Below are positions 7,238-14,309 of a stretch of DNA of 34,857 bases, in pieces. The translations under genes and the position numbers were made by a program. The DNA comes from a virus: IMG/VR virus record IMGVR_UViG_3300002835_000588, positions 1 through 34,857 of that record; one strand, written 5' to 3'. Numbering within the stretch: the stretch's first letter is position 1; each line of letters starts with the position of its first letter. The notes beneath the pieces were generated by a model. The model was not told the origin of the DNA and searched no databases. It saw nothing but the letters and a program-made list of their open reading frames with translations.

Positions 7238-8577
7238 CCAACCCTTCCAGACTGCACCGCTTGGCAGTCCCAAATGTCATTAAGTGCAAAGGCGTAGCTC
7301 GCGCCACCTTTGGGCAGTGATGAGATTGTAGTAACGCGTGTAGATTTTCTCGACGTTGGACGCGCAGCAAGAGCCAGGTATCTGAACGAATCAGACGCGT
7401 GTGAGTGCTGGTCATGCTTGGGTCTGTTGCGATACGTCTGCGTCTTCTCATCCCACTCGCGCATGTACGCACGCAAGTGCTCGAGGCCCTCGTAGGTCTT
7501 CTCTTCATCGAAGTAGCACGTCGGAATCGTGAGCCTTGCCGCCTCGATGCCGTCTTGCAAGCTCATCTCTGGGACCAAGTTGGGCCGGATGCCGTTGGCC
7601 AGGAACTGCTCGATGATTGACTTGCCGGTCTGCAGCGACTTTGCGCGTGCGTCGTGCGGCAGAAAGATGCCCTTGGGGTTGACCAGGTATGGCCGGCTCT
7701 TCACCCAGTCGATGTAGTGCTGAATCGGCTGGTTGTCGTCCTCCATGAAGTCAACGATCCGAATGCCGTCACGCGTCTCTTGCCAGCCCCACCATGAGCA
7801 GCTGTCGGTATAGCCCAAGTCAGCGACCAGGTTTACAGGGAACGCGGGATCGACGGGGTGCTTGCCAATCCGCCCCTCGTTGTAGGCCTCCCCAATCTGC
7901 TTGGCGAAGTAGGCGCCTGGCACGGCAGCGTCAAAGCTGCACTCGTACTCGACCATGAACGCGTCCTCAGTCATCTGAGCCTTGGCGTCTCTGAGTTCGT
8001 CGGGGTGAATAATTCCCGTCTTACTGGCCGGCAGCTCGAGCAGGAGGTGCGTCTCTGGGTTCATCCGAGCTTCTTCGCGCAGGTTCCAGAACATGTTCTT
8101 GCCTGCGGGCGTGCCGGCGAAGATGGCCCAGCCGCGGCGGTCTGACAGGGCTGGCCTGAGCACCTTGTACCAGGCGCTCGGTCTGATCTGGCCGACCTCG
8201 TCCAGCACAACGCCGTCAAAGTACATACCGCGCAGGGCGTCGTAGTTGTCGGCGCCGGCCACATAGATCGTTGACTCACCGCCGTGGCCGTTGTTGATCG
8301 TGATCTTTAGCTCGGACTCGTTGGGCGGCTTGCTCCACATCGGACGCGTCAGGTCCTTCAGATACGTCCACGCGACCCTCTTTGCCTGATCCCTTTGTGG
8401 CGCCATGTACGCGAACTGGGGTTTGGGTAGTGCCGTCTCGAGCGCGCCGATCACCAGGTCAGCGCACATCGCCACCGTCTTGCCGGCTCGGCGGTGTGCC
8501 ACAACACAGACCCAGCGCTTGTCACGGTTGTGCAGCGGCGTGAAGACGTCGCGGGGAACGTACTCGTTGAGGTTCAC
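7234..8577 (-). CDS. terL: Terminase large subunit (ATPase/nuclease)
   Basis: 447 residues from a GTG at 8577 that overlaps the previous stop as GTGA, with GAGAGG 8 bases upstream. The Walker A variant AHRRAGKT is at 27-34 and Walker B VVLDEV at 123-128. A GTPAGKN coupling motif follows, then an RNase H-like nuclease half with VADLGYTDSCSWW, a PHDARAKS segment and DQHSHASDSFRY near the C-terminus. It powers DNA packaging through the portal and cuts the concatemer. The Walker A lacks the usual x-x-GKS form, but RRxGKT types are common in this family. Stop and start codons overlap with its neighbours, indicating translational coupling. Confidence 0.92.
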   Translation of the reverse strand: MNLNEYVPRDVFTPLHNRDKRWVCVVAHRRAGKTVAMCADLVIGALETALPKPQFAYMAPQRDQAKRVAWTYLKDLTRPMWSKPPNESELKITINNGHGGESTIYVAGADNYDALRGMYFDGVVLDEVGQIRPSAWYKVLRPALSDRRGWAIFAGTPAGKNMFWNLREEARMNPETHLLLELPASKTGIIHPDELRDAKAQMTEDAFMVEYECSFDAAVPGAYFAKQIGEAYNEGRIGKHPVDPAFPVNLVADLGYTDSCSWWGWQETRDGIRIVDFMEDDNQPIQHYIDWVKSRPYLVNPKGIFLPHDARAKSLQTGKSIIEQFLANGIRPNLVPEMSLQDGIEAARLTIPTCYFDEEKTYEGLEHLRAYMREWDEKTQTYRNRPKHDQHSHASDSFRYLALAARPTSRKSTRVTTISSLPKGGASYAFALNDIWDCQAVQSGRVG

Positions 8578-8903
8578 TTGCTGAGCCTCTCGAGCTCGCG
8601 GTCAACGTACCAGCGGGCCTTTTTCAGGTCCTCGATCGCGTTGTCGTTCTTGAGGCCGGCGCGCCAGATGTACTTCACCGCATTCCCTAAGCAGAAGTTC
8701 ATGTGCTCGGTGATCTGGATGCACTCGACGCCGCTGGGGTGCTCGGTGTAGTGGCTGGGGTGGTTGACGGGGTCGTTCAGCGTCGGGATCTCGATCTTCT
8801 CGAAGCTGGGTGCAAACATGCAGCCGGGTTTGTGCGCCTCGATCGGGGATGTCTTGCAGTCTGGGCAGAACCAGGGGCTAATTGGTTTTGTCGTGGTGTT
8901 CAT
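8574..8903 (-). CDS. DUF3310 protein (T7 gp1.7-like)
   Basis: 109 residues. The DUF3310 block occupies about residues 45-105: NHPSHYTEHPSGVECIQITE, then FCLGNAVKYIWRAGLK and EDLKKARWYVDREL. T7 gp1.7, a nucleotide kinase, belongs to this family, so a role in nucleotide metabolism or sensitivity is possible. The N-terminus adds WFCPDCKTSPIEAHKPGC, a CxxC...C pattern suggesting a small zinc site not needed in the core family. It is unusual to find it inserted between the small and large terminase genes, with its stop overlapping the terL start. Confidence 0.8.
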   Translation of the reverse strand: MNTTTKPISPWFCPDCKTSPIEAHKPGCMFAPSFEKIEIPTLNDPVNHPSHYTEHPSGVECIQITEHMNFCLGNAVKYIWRAGLKNDNAIEDLKKARWYVDRELERLSK

Positions 8904-9092
8904 TGCGTTTTTCTCAACATGTCTTTTTGGGTTACTGAATTTTGGCGGGGGGACCCGTTCTCAGCTCGACCCCCCTCCCCGACCGAAAGGGGGGTGGGGG
9001 TCTGAAACTTTCCGGCCAAGCCAAACACGGGCTGGATCGCGTCAGATCCACGCAGGAGACGCGATCGTCCATTGACTGAGGGCGAGGCAGCA
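8904..9092. other. Intergenic region with two strong inverted repeats in the terminase locus
   Basis: This 189-base gap carries a perfect 9-bp inverted repeat, GATCGCGTC (9035-9043) and GACGCGATC (9058-9066), with a 14-base loop. It also carries a very GC-rich stem pairing 8968-8980 with 8990-9002 (13 positions: one C-T mismatch, one T-G wobble). Neither is followed by a T tract on either strand, so neither is a canonical terminator. A 46-codon minus-strand frame crosses the gap but lacks a Shine-Dalgarno. A packaging (cos/pac) site or a processing site is possible. Confidence 0.5.
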
Positions 9093-9713
9093 TCAGACAC
9101 CTTGCGCGTCTCCTGCGGCCTTGCCTGCCTCCGGCATGCCGCCGCCGCCCCCCCCTGCCGGCGACTCAATCGGATCGATGATCCGGTACTTGCCTGCCGA
9201 ATCCCTTTGCATATCAATCACTTGCGTGACCGGCTCTGCAATTTGTGTCGTTGTTGCGCCAATGTTGCGCGCACCCAGCCATGAAAGCTGCACTTGAATG
9301 CCGCCTTCAACGTTTGCATTGATCTGGGTCGGCAGCACCTTGCTCACCAAGCCAACGAACGCGGCGCGGTCTGAGCTGTTGCCCTGCGCGAGCCGAGCCA
9401 GATAGGCTGGTCCTCCCACCTCGTCAAACGCCTCGAGCACGGCCTCGCGCAGGTTCGTGAGCCGGTTCTTGACGCCTGGCGTGCGCCCCGGCGCTTGCGG
9501 CACTGGCTGCCCGTTCCTCGGGCTCACCGCTCTCGGCTTCTCTTCTGCTTTTCCGTCTTTTTTGGCAGAAACGTCCTCCTGAGCAGCCGCTAACTTCTCC
9601 AGCCTCACGCGCTCCTCAGCCTCGTCCATGCGCTGCTGCATCTCTGCTGTGGCCATGACCTCAGCAAGATCTGGGAACTTGAATTCAGGCATTTGTTGGG
9701 TTTGTATTTCCAT
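9093..9713 (-). CDS. terS: Putative terminase small subunit
   Basis: 206 residues. The N-terminal half is helical and charged, then a basic linker (SPRNGQPVPQAPGRTPGVKNRL) leads to a helical domain LREAVLEAFDEVGGPAYLARLA and a segment VSKVLPTQINANVEGG. These segments recur in phage proteins annotated as small terminase or terminase-associated DNA-binding proteins. The C-terminus has a six-Gly run coded by a C-rich plus-strand stretch. TerS recognises packaging sites and regulates TerL. Position upstream of terL supports the call, though DUF3310 intervenes. No HTH is obvious by eye, so the function is inferred. Confidence 0.6.
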   Translation of the reverse strand: MEIQTQQMPEFKFPDLAEVMATAEMQQRMDEAEERVRLEKLAAAQEDVSAKKDGKAEEKPRAVSPRNGQPVPQAPGRTPGVKNRLTNLREAVLEAFDEVGGPAYLARLAQGNSSDRAAFVGLVSKVLPTQINANVEGGIQVQLSWLGARNIGATTTQIAEPVTQVIDMQRDSAGKYRIIDPIESPAGGGGGGMPEAGKAAGDAQGV

Positions 9714-9728
9714 GCTTCGATTTTCTCA

Positions 9729-9887
9729 TCACGCATTGCCCGCGATTGCCGCGAACAACAAAAACACCAGAAAGCCTTGCCAGCCTCCGATCGACCATCC
9801 GGCAATTCCGGCGCAAACAAACAACGCCATCGCCAGATCATGTTTGTCCCGCTTGGCATTCAGTAACTGCAATTCCAATTCAGTCAT
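9729..9887 (-). CDS. Small two-helix membrane protein
   Basis: 52 residues from an ATG preceded by AGGAATGAGGA, a strong Shine-Dalgarno. The N-terminal 17 residues are charged (MTELELQLLNAKRDKHD). Two hydrophobic stretches follow, ALFVCAGIAGWSI and FLVFLLFAAIAG, a helical hairpin in the inner membrane. It ends 15 bases before the TerS start. No family is recognised. Its position at the start of the packaging genes, just after the iteron-like cluster, gives no functional clue. Confidence 0.6.
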   Translation of the reverse strand: MTELELQLLNAKRDKHDLAMALFVCAGIAGWSIGGWQGFLVFLLFAAIAGNA

Positions 9888-9907
9888 TCCTCATTCCTTT
9901 CCAAATT

Positions 9908-10062
9908 TGCACCGCACCCCACCCCTATATATCTAAGTGAGTGCGGTGCACCCCATTCCCCACTACCTGTAGTGCTTATGCACCGCACCCCAGCGGGGGG
10001 TGCGTTGCAGTGCATCTCACTGCTCCTTACCCTGCACCTTACTTGCGGTGCAGTGCGGTGCA
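9908..10062. repeat. Iteron-like cluster of TGCACCGCAC / GTGCGGTGCA
   Basis: Five copies of a 10-mer occur in 155 bases. TGCACCGCAC is at 9908-9917 and 9979-9988. Its inverse GTGCGGTGCA is at 9941-9950 and 10053-10062, and a one-mismatch copy (TTGCGGTGCA) abuts the last at 10043-10052. A degenerate version lies at 10001-10014. An AT-rich CTATATATCTAA segment (9925-9936) sits between the first two copies. Most of the cluster (9888-10016) is non-coding. It could be a replication origin, an operator array or a terminase binding site. The primase-helicase gene is about 0.9 kb away on the same transcript. Confidence 0.65.
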
Positions 10063-10181
10063 GATGGCTTTGCAGGCACCTGCGGAGCCGGTGTCTTAGT
10101 GCCAAAAATGCGCTCCCACGCATCCTGGTAGCCATTGCCTGGTCTGCGGTCTGACCCTTTGCCGCCGTCACTTGATGCCAT
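10017..10181 (-). CDS. Small phage protein (MASSDGGKGSDRRPG type)
   Basis: 54 residues. The ATG at 10181 has GGAGAG 5 bases upstream and overlaps the end of the previous small gene. The N-terminus is Gly/Ser/Arg-rich (MASSDGGKGSDRRPGNGYQD), followed by AWERIFG and a Pro/Ala/Lys tail. The start pattern recurs in small proteins of other proteobacterial phages, but I know no function. Its last third overlaps the CGGTGCA repeat cluster, so part of the tail may be shaped by DNA-level constraint. Confidence 0.55.
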   Translation of the reverse strand: MASSDGGKGSDRRPGNGYQDAWERIFGTKTPAPQVPAKPSAPHCTASKVQGKEQ

Positions 10182-10296
10182 TGCGTCTCTCCAAACGTTT
10201 CAGTGCAGGCGCGATGAGCTTGGCCACCCACCACGCTGTTTTGTTTTTGATCTTGATCCTGACAAGGTGCAGGTGTTTGCGTTGCCTGACTTTCAT
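10168..10296 (-). CDS. Small, very basic protein
   Basis: 42 residues from an ATG that overlaps the glutaredoxin stop as ATGA. About a third of the residues are Lys, Arg or His (MKVRQRKHLHLVRIKIKNK near the start, then LKRLERRNG), with a central WWVAKLIAPAL hydrophobic patch. A nucleic-acid binding role is possible from charge alone. It is too short for family assignment. Tight overlap with both neighbours argues that it is translated. Confidence 0.45.
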   Translation of the reverse strand: MKVRQRKHLHLVRIKIKNKTAWWVAKLIAPALKRLERRNGIK

Positions 10297-10529
10297 GTGG
10301 CCTCCATCTGCTTGAGTGCAGCCTGCAGCCCAGCCAGGCCACCGACTCGCTGATCGTTGATAAAGATCTGAGGCATCTGCCGCAGGTCTGGGTAGCTGAA
10401 CTCAAAGGCCTGGCGCACGCCCACGTCATCGATGCTGTTCTCGATGTAGCGCAGGCCCTTAGATTTAAGGAGCTGCTTAGCGGCCACACAGTTGGGGCAG
10501 CTGCTCTTTGTGTAGATAAAGATATTCAC
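10293..10529 (-). CDS. Glutaredoxin
   Basis: 78 residues from the GTG at 10529, which overlaps the previous stop as GTGA and has GGAAGGGAG upstream. The fold is classic glutaredoxin: MNIFIYTKSSCPNC with the redox pair Cys11/Cys14, LLKSKGL, a cis-Pro loop (MPQIFIND) and the GG motif in VGGLAGLQAAL. A phage glutaredoxin usually supplies electrons to ribonucleotide reductase. None is encoded here, so it would have to act on the host enzyme or on other thiols. It sits in an overlapping small-gene operon downstream of the primase-helicase. Confidence 0.9.
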   Translation of the reverse strand: MNIFIYTKSSCPNCVAAKQLLKSKGLRYIENSIDDVGVRQAFEFSYPDLRQMPQIFINDQRVGGLAGLQAALKQMEAT

Positions 10530-10777
10530 AGCTGCTCCCTTCCTGGCCAGTCCCAAGTCTTGCCCTGCTCCCTGACCCAGATCGAGAACGACGCCGCGGT
10601 GTCACCGAATGGCATGCGGTCGATCTGATCAGCGATGCGATCGCGCTCGGCCTTAGCGATCAAAGCAGCGAAGCGGGCAAGCTCATCGATCACTGGCCAC
10701 TCACGTTTGGATGGCTTGTAGTTCGGGCTGACAAGACCAGCCTCCTGCCCTATGCGGATGATTTCCTCGTCTGTCAT
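10526..10777 (-). CDS. Conserved small phage protein (MTDEEIIRIGQEAGL type)
   Basis: 83 residues. The ATG overlaps the zinc-ribbon stop as ATGA, with AAGGAGA 9 bases upstream. It begins MTDEEIIRIGQEAGLVSPN, followed by a helix FAALIAKAERDRIADQIDRM. This layout is very common in small proteins of the early region of tailed phages of Burkholderiales and Pseudomonas, mostly of unknown function. It has no Cys, no membrane segment and no catalytic motif. Confidence 0.65.
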   Translation of the reverse strand: MTDEEIIRIGQEAGLVSPNYKPSKREWPVIDELARFAALIAKAERDRIADQIDRMPFGDTAASFSIWVREQGKTWDWPGREQL

Positions 10778-10953
10778 TTGTTTGGTCTCCTTGTTGCTCT
10801 ATGTGTCCAGCAGGCTGCGCAGATCCATCTGGCCGCGCTCATCTGCACACCGCCCTCTGGCGGCTTTAACTCTTCGCACTTGTTGCACAGCTTGAACTTG
10901 TGCATGTTCTTTGAGGACTTGGGCATCTCGATTTGGTTTTTCACAAAGCTCAT
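10774..10953 (-). CDS. Small zinc-ribbon protein
   Basis: 59 residues starting at 10953 and overlapping the primase-helicase stop as ATGA. Two CxxC knuckles, CNKC near residue 24 and CAAC near residue 46, are spaced as in a zinc ribbon. The tail is basic (THRATRRPNK). It may bind DNA or contact the primase-helicase, whose gene it is translationally coupled to. It lacks an obvious named family. Confidence 0.6.
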   Translation of the reverse strand: MSFVKNQIEMPKSSKNMHKFKLCNKCEELKPPEGGVQMSAARWICAACWTHRATRRPNK

Positions 10954-13082
10954 TCGTCTGCCTCCTCACGCTGTGCCCATGTAGGCCCGGCTCCGCTGCC
11001 CAGTGCTACACGCGTCTGACCTGCTTCTGTGAGCACCACGCGCTGGCCAGACATGCGGTTGGCTTTCTTGTAGGTCTCGAGTGCGACCAGGCCTTCACGC
11101 TCAAGGTCGCGCATGATTCCAAAGAAGGCCTTGCGGTCCAGGTGGTTGGGGAACTCTGTGTCGTCTGCCAGGACGTTGTAAATGTTTGAGCGCGGTGAGT
11201 TGCTGCTCATTGAGAGGTTGACGCCTGCTGCGGCTGCTCTGCCTATTAGTTTGAGAATCGCAGCGCGTTGTGTATTTCGCACCAGTGATTGCGCAGCTTT
11301 TTGGCCTGGGATGGTTCCAAAGCGCTTGAAGACTTTGGCGACTGAGTCGAACTCAATGCGCAGCTCTTCTTGCAGTGGTCCCAGGTTGCACTTCTCATGG
11401 CGCAGGACAACGGTGTCAGCATCACGCACCATCGCCCAGCGCGACCTGGCTGAGTTGTTCCAGGCTGTGGAGCCTGAAAACGTCGTGTTGCTGTCCAGGC
11501 CTGCACCACCGCGCACGCTTGCCTTGTCAACGTGCGCCAGCAGCAGGACAGCTGCGCGTGTGACGTTGGCGATCAGGTTAAGCGCTCGCATGAAGCCGCG
11601 GACCTCGGTGCGATCGTTCTCGTTGGAGGCGAAGACGTCGGAGGCGTTGTCGATGATCACGACGTTGGCCTTGGTGGCCACAGTCACATCGGCCAGCCAT
11701 TGCATGCGCTCAGTTATGGCGCCGTCCTTCCACAGGATGCAGTCGGCCTGGGTCAGGTCATAGACCACCAGGCGATCGCGCAGCTCTGACATTGAGATGC
11801 CAAGGTCTGCGCAAATGTTGGCCACGCGAAAATGCACCGTGCGCGCCTCGTCCTCACCTGAGAGGATCAGCACCTTGGATGGCTTGGTCTCGATGTCGAA
11901 GAGGCTCATCCCATGAGCCATTGCCACGCCCAGCTGCAGTGACAGGTTGGACTTGCCTACGCCACCGTTGGCAGACAGCAAAGTGACTGTGCCCTCTGGC
12001 AGCCAGCCCTCATAGCGCCAGTTGGTGGGCTCGGGCTGTGTGTGCTCGAGCACGCCCCAATCCATCGGCTGAAGATCGCCAACAGGTGGTTGCACTGGCT
12101 CATCAGCTGAGCCATTAGGCATGGATAGATTGACAGTGATGCTCGGGGGCTGGCGCTCTTCGGGCGCAAACTTCTCAGCACTCTTGACGGCGCGTGGAAT
12201 CTCAGCGCGTCTGGTTTCCCAGCGACGCATCTCCTCTGGATCGCCTGGGCGGTTCTCATCCATCAGGCTGTAGAGGAAGTCCACAGCTGCACCAGGGAAC
12301 ATTCCACCGGCCACAAGAGAAGCGGCCAAGCGCGTGATGCTTTCGTGATAGACGCGGGCGCCTGGGTTGGGATCTGTCAGGCCGGCGATCATCTCGCCTG
12401 CATGAGTCGTCGCGCCAGTAGTTGAAGACTTGGTTGTCGGCAGCTGTGCAGCAATGCGCAAACTGTCTAGGTCAATCCCAATGGCCGCGCAGGCGTCGTC
12501 CAAGCTCCAGCGAATGTTTGGCTGCCAGACCTCGAGCTTGACTTTCCACTCGCCGGCAGCGCGTGGCTTGGTGTTCATGCCATTGGGCAGGCGAACGTAT
12601 CGCACGCAGGCATTGCCCGAGGCGTCATTGCTTCGACCGCGGGCGGCCAAAGCCGACATAAGACGGTCGATCAATACTTTGTTCGAGGTATCAGCGTCTT
12701 CCCCGTCGAGGAATATGCCTACTTGAAACTTGCCTGGACTGGTTTGCAAAGCGTAGGAAAATCCTTGCACATCAGACAGTTGGACGTCGTCTAAGACAAG
12801 CACAGCGAGTCGGACAAACGCCGACTTGTTTCGAGCAATTTCACCGTCTGGTGTTGCCGTCAAAACCGACGTGCAGAAGTAGGTGTTGTCTTGGACAGAA
12901 CGATCTATCAGGGCCGCTTGATTGGGCAGTCCCTTGTATGCGCGGCCTGACCACACTGCTGGGGGCGCGTTGTTTGGATCAGCGCGGAACGAGCACACCC
13001 AGCCGTGAGTGCCTGGCTTCATCTCGCCGTAAATTTCCGCAAGGAAGTCACTGTTGGTCATTGTTGATGCCTCAATGACCAT
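10950..13082 (-). CDS. RepB-type primase / RepA-like helicase fusion
   Basis: 710 residues from the ATG at 13082, four bases after the Cro-like gene's stop. ATG 13061, with GAGG upstream, is an alternative start. The N-terminal 230 residues resemble RepB-like primases of phages and plasmids: LAVLVLDDVQ, TSPGKFQVGIFLD and RYVRLPNGMNTKPR. From about 355 on lies an AAA_25/RepA-type hexameric helicase: Walker A NGGVGKS near 372-378, VLILSGEDE, Walker B NVVIIDNAS and LLLLAHVDKAS. The C-terminal 90 residues look like a winged helix. It should initiate and unwind replication on its own, so an origin is expected nearby. The repeat cluster at 9908-10062 is the best candidate. Confidence 0.8.
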   Translation of the reverse strand: MVIEASTMTNSDFLAEIYGEMKPGTHGWVCSFRADPNNAPPAVWSGRAYKGLPNQAALIDRSVQDNTYFCTSVLTATPDGEIARNKSAFVRLAVLVLDDVQLSDVQGFSYALQTSPGKFQVGIFLDGEDADTSNKVLIDRLMSALAARGRSNDASGNACVRYVRLPNGMNTKPRAAGEWKVKLEVWQPNIRWSLDDACAAIGIDLDSLRIAAQLPTTKSSTTGATTHAGEMIAGLTDPNPGARVYHESITRLAASLVAGGMFPGAAVDFLYSLMDENRPGDPEEMRRWETRRAEIPRAVKSAEKFAPEERQPPSITVNLSMPNGSADEPVQPPVGDLQPMDWGVLEHTQPEPTNWRYEGWLPEGTVTLLSANGGVGKSNLSLQLGVAMAHGMSLFDIETKPSKVLILSGEDEARTVHFRVANICADLGISMSELRDRLVVYDLTQADCILWKDGAITERMQWLADVTVATKANVVIIDNASDVFASNENDRTEVRGFMRALNLIANVTRAAVLLLAHVDKASVRGGAGLDSNTTFSGSTAWNNSARSRWAMVRDADTVVLRHEKCNLGPLQEELRIEFDSVAKVFKRFGTIPGQKAAQSLVRNTQRAAILKLIGRAAAAGVNLSMSSNSPRSNIYNVLADDTEFPNHLDRKAFFGIMRDLEREGLVALETYKKANRMSGQRVVLTEAGQTRVALGSGAGPTWAQREEADE

Positions 13083-13083
13083 C

Positions 13084-13326
13084 TCAAACCTCAACGGCGG
13101 CAAGCTCCTCGAGAGTGATGTCAACGCCTTGCTGGCGCGCCATCACAACCAATGCGGACCAGTACCGCTGCGGGATCACGCCGCCAGTGCCACCAGGCTT
13201 TGGCTGACACCAGCGCGAAAGGGTTGATTTATCTAGGTTTAATGATTCGGCCACACTGGCCTTGCCACCTAGCTTCTCGATGACACCAAATGCCGGCTCG
13301 AGTGTGTGAATTGTGGGGATGCTCAC
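13084..13326 (-). CDS. Cro-like helix-turn-helix regulator
   Basis: 80 residues from the GTG at 13326, chosen because AGGAG stands 7 bases upstream and the protein then begins MSIPTIHTLEPAFGVIEKLGG, typical of small phage repressors. Upstream ATG codons lack this support. The HTH covers about residues 20-38 (GKASVAESLNLDKSTLSRW). The C-terminus is helical (RYWSALVVMARQQGVDI). It is divergent from the CI-like gene, shares a 104-base control region with it, and leads the replication genes. It is therefore the probable lytic-switch regulator. Confidence 0.75.
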   Translation of the reverse strand: MSIPTIHTLEPAFGVIEKLGGKASVAESLNLDKSTLSRWCQPKPGGTGGVIPQRYWSALVVMARQQGVDITLEELAAVEV

Positions 13327-13430
13327 CTGAATTCTCCTATTTGTAATCATCAATTGAGATTGACTCATCGTGGAGTTTATGTCACTATGCATTCCCCTTA
13401 ACAAGAATTCGGGTGCAGATTAGAAACAGT
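13327..13430. promoter_or_regulatory. Divergent switch region between Cro-like and CI-like genes
   Basis: On the minus strand, TTGTTA (13404-13399) and CATAAA (13381-13376) are spaced by 17 bases and make a plausible promoter toward the Cro-like gene. On the plus strand TTGAGA (13354-13359) and TTGACT (13360-13365) are candidate -35 elements for the repressor, but no clear -10 is seen. GAATTC occurs at both edges (13329-13334 and 13405-13410). No copy of the 13-bp palindrome is present. Confidence 0.5.
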
Positions 13431-14021
13431 ATGGAAAACACGATGAACACACAATGGTTCAAAGACCGACTTAAAGACAAACAAATCTCACAGAGGGGGC
13501 TTGCTAAATTGTTAGATATTGACCCTGCAGCGGCCTCTTTGATGCTGCGCGCAAAAAGAAAAATGACAACGCACGAAGCGCATCAGATTGCGACGATTTT
13601 GGGCTTACCGCTCAATGAAATTATGCGCAACGCTGGCATTGAAGTGATTGATGATGTACGTCGTGTTCCGATCACGGCCTACATGGACGAGCATGGTGTT
13701 GTCTCTCTCATGCCTGCGCGCACACACGACACAGTTGTTGGCCCTGCCGACTGCCCCATCGGCACTTACGCGATCCAAGTGCGCTCACCCGCAACGATCA
13801 AGGACGGCTGGCTGGTGTTTGTGAACCCGACCCAAGCGCCAGCTGCGGACAACATTGACAAGCTGTGCTCGACAGCTACAGCTGAAGGCAAGCAGATCGT
13901 TGCAGTGGTTCGCCGTGGTTATAGGCGCGACACCCACAACTTGATTTTGTGGCCCAGCATGGAAGTCCTGGCTGACTGCAATGTCGCTTGGTCCTCCCCG
14001 GTTCTCTGGATCAAACCTTAA
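13431..14021 (+). CDS. CI-like repressor (XRE HTH + S24-like domain)
   Basis: 196 residues from the ATG at 13431. The ATG at 13443 and a GTG at 13413 are alternatives, and none has a strong Shine-Dalgarno. The XRE helix-turn-helix spans about residues 19-41 (ISQRGLAKLLDIDPAAASLML). The C-terminal half (RVPITAYMDEHGVVSLMP onward) resembles the LexA/S24 dimerisation domain. I do not see the usual Ser in a GDSM context or a partner Lys, so RecA-driven self-cleavage may be absent. It probably maintains lysogeny by binding the divergent region and perhaps the promoter at 14070-14098. A terminator follows the gene. Confidence 0.8.
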   Translation: MENTMNTQWFKDRLKDKQISQRGLAKLLDIDPAAASLMLRAKRKMTTHEAHQIATILGLPLNEIMRNAGIEVIDDVRRVPITAYMDEHGVVSLMPARTHDTVVGPADCPIGTYAIQVRSPATIKDGWLVFVNPTQAPAADNIDKLCSTATAEGKQIVAVVRRGYRRDTHNLILWPSMEVLADCNVAWSSPVLWIKP

Positions 14022-14030
14022 TTTTTTAAG

Positions 14031-14056
14031 CATTAGGGTTTCCCCTAGTGATTTTT
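14031..14056 (+). terminator. Intrinsic terminator after the repressor
   Basis: CATTAGGG (14031-14038) pairs with CCCTAGTG (14043-14050) across a four-base TTTC loop, with one T-G wobble. It is followed by A and five T residues (14052-14056). It separates the repressor gene from the early operon promoter starting 14 bases later. Confidence 0.75.
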
Positions 14057-14069
14057 GTTGATCTTGTTG

Positions 14070-14098
14070 TTGTGATTTTCGCATCATTGATATATATT
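14070..14098 (+). promoter_or_regulatory. Early-operon promoter with overlapping palindromic operator
   Basis: TTGTGA (14070-14075) and TATATT (14093-14098) are spaced by exactly 17 bases, a good sigma70-type promoter for the recombination operon starting at 14142. The -35 and spacer contain TGTGATTTTCGCA (14071-14083), a diverged copy of the palindrome at 3436-3448 and 22172-22184. A protein bound there would block polymerase, so it is a candidate repressor operator. Confidence 0.65.
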
Positions 14099-14141
14099 CA
14101 CAACATAGTTTGATTTAACGCAACAGCAAGAAAGAACCCAA

Positions 14142-14309
14142 ATGCTGAAACCCAGCCACTTCCAAACCCCCCGCACCCTCGCTGACTGCACCTTTCCGGT
14201 CGGTTACGCAGACAAAGAACCCGTTTACGAATCAATCCTTGGCTATTGCTTGGCACTGGCCATCGGCGTTGGCCTTGCAGTTCTCCTCGTTGCCTGGTGG
14301 AGCAGTTGA
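14142..14309 (+). CDS. Small phage membrane protein (MLKPSHFQTPRTLADC type)
   Basis: 55 residues and too short for a default ORF scan. The N-terminus MLKPSHFQTPRTLADCTF is a pattern seen at the start of small membrane proteins in betaproteobacterial and other phages. It is followed by one hydrophobic helix (GYCLALAIGVGLAVLLVAWW). The Shine-Dalgarno is weak (AAGAAAG). The stop overlaps the next gene's TTG start. It is first in the early operon behind the 14070-14098 promoter. Its function is unknown. Confidence 0.65.
   Translation: MLKPSHFQTPRTLADCTFPVGYADKEPVYESILGYCLALAIGVGLAVLLVAWWSS

Noticed and set aside
8946-9000. G-quadruplex in the terminase gap
   Set aside because: Only two to three separated G tracts. 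The C-rich partner strand close by makes the simple hairpin the better reading.
8900-9217. Minus-strand frame of 105 codons across the TerS-DUF3310 gap, and a nested 46-codon frame within it
   Set aside because: The long frame overlaps the terS 3' end out of frame. The short one has no Shine-Dalgarno and its Pro/Gly-rich product is dictated by the GC-rich hairpin.
9884-10489. 201-codon minus-strand frame
   Set aside because: It runs out of frame through the glutaredoxin gene, two small overlapping genes and the repeat cluster. The smaller genes have better start signals and coupled junctions.
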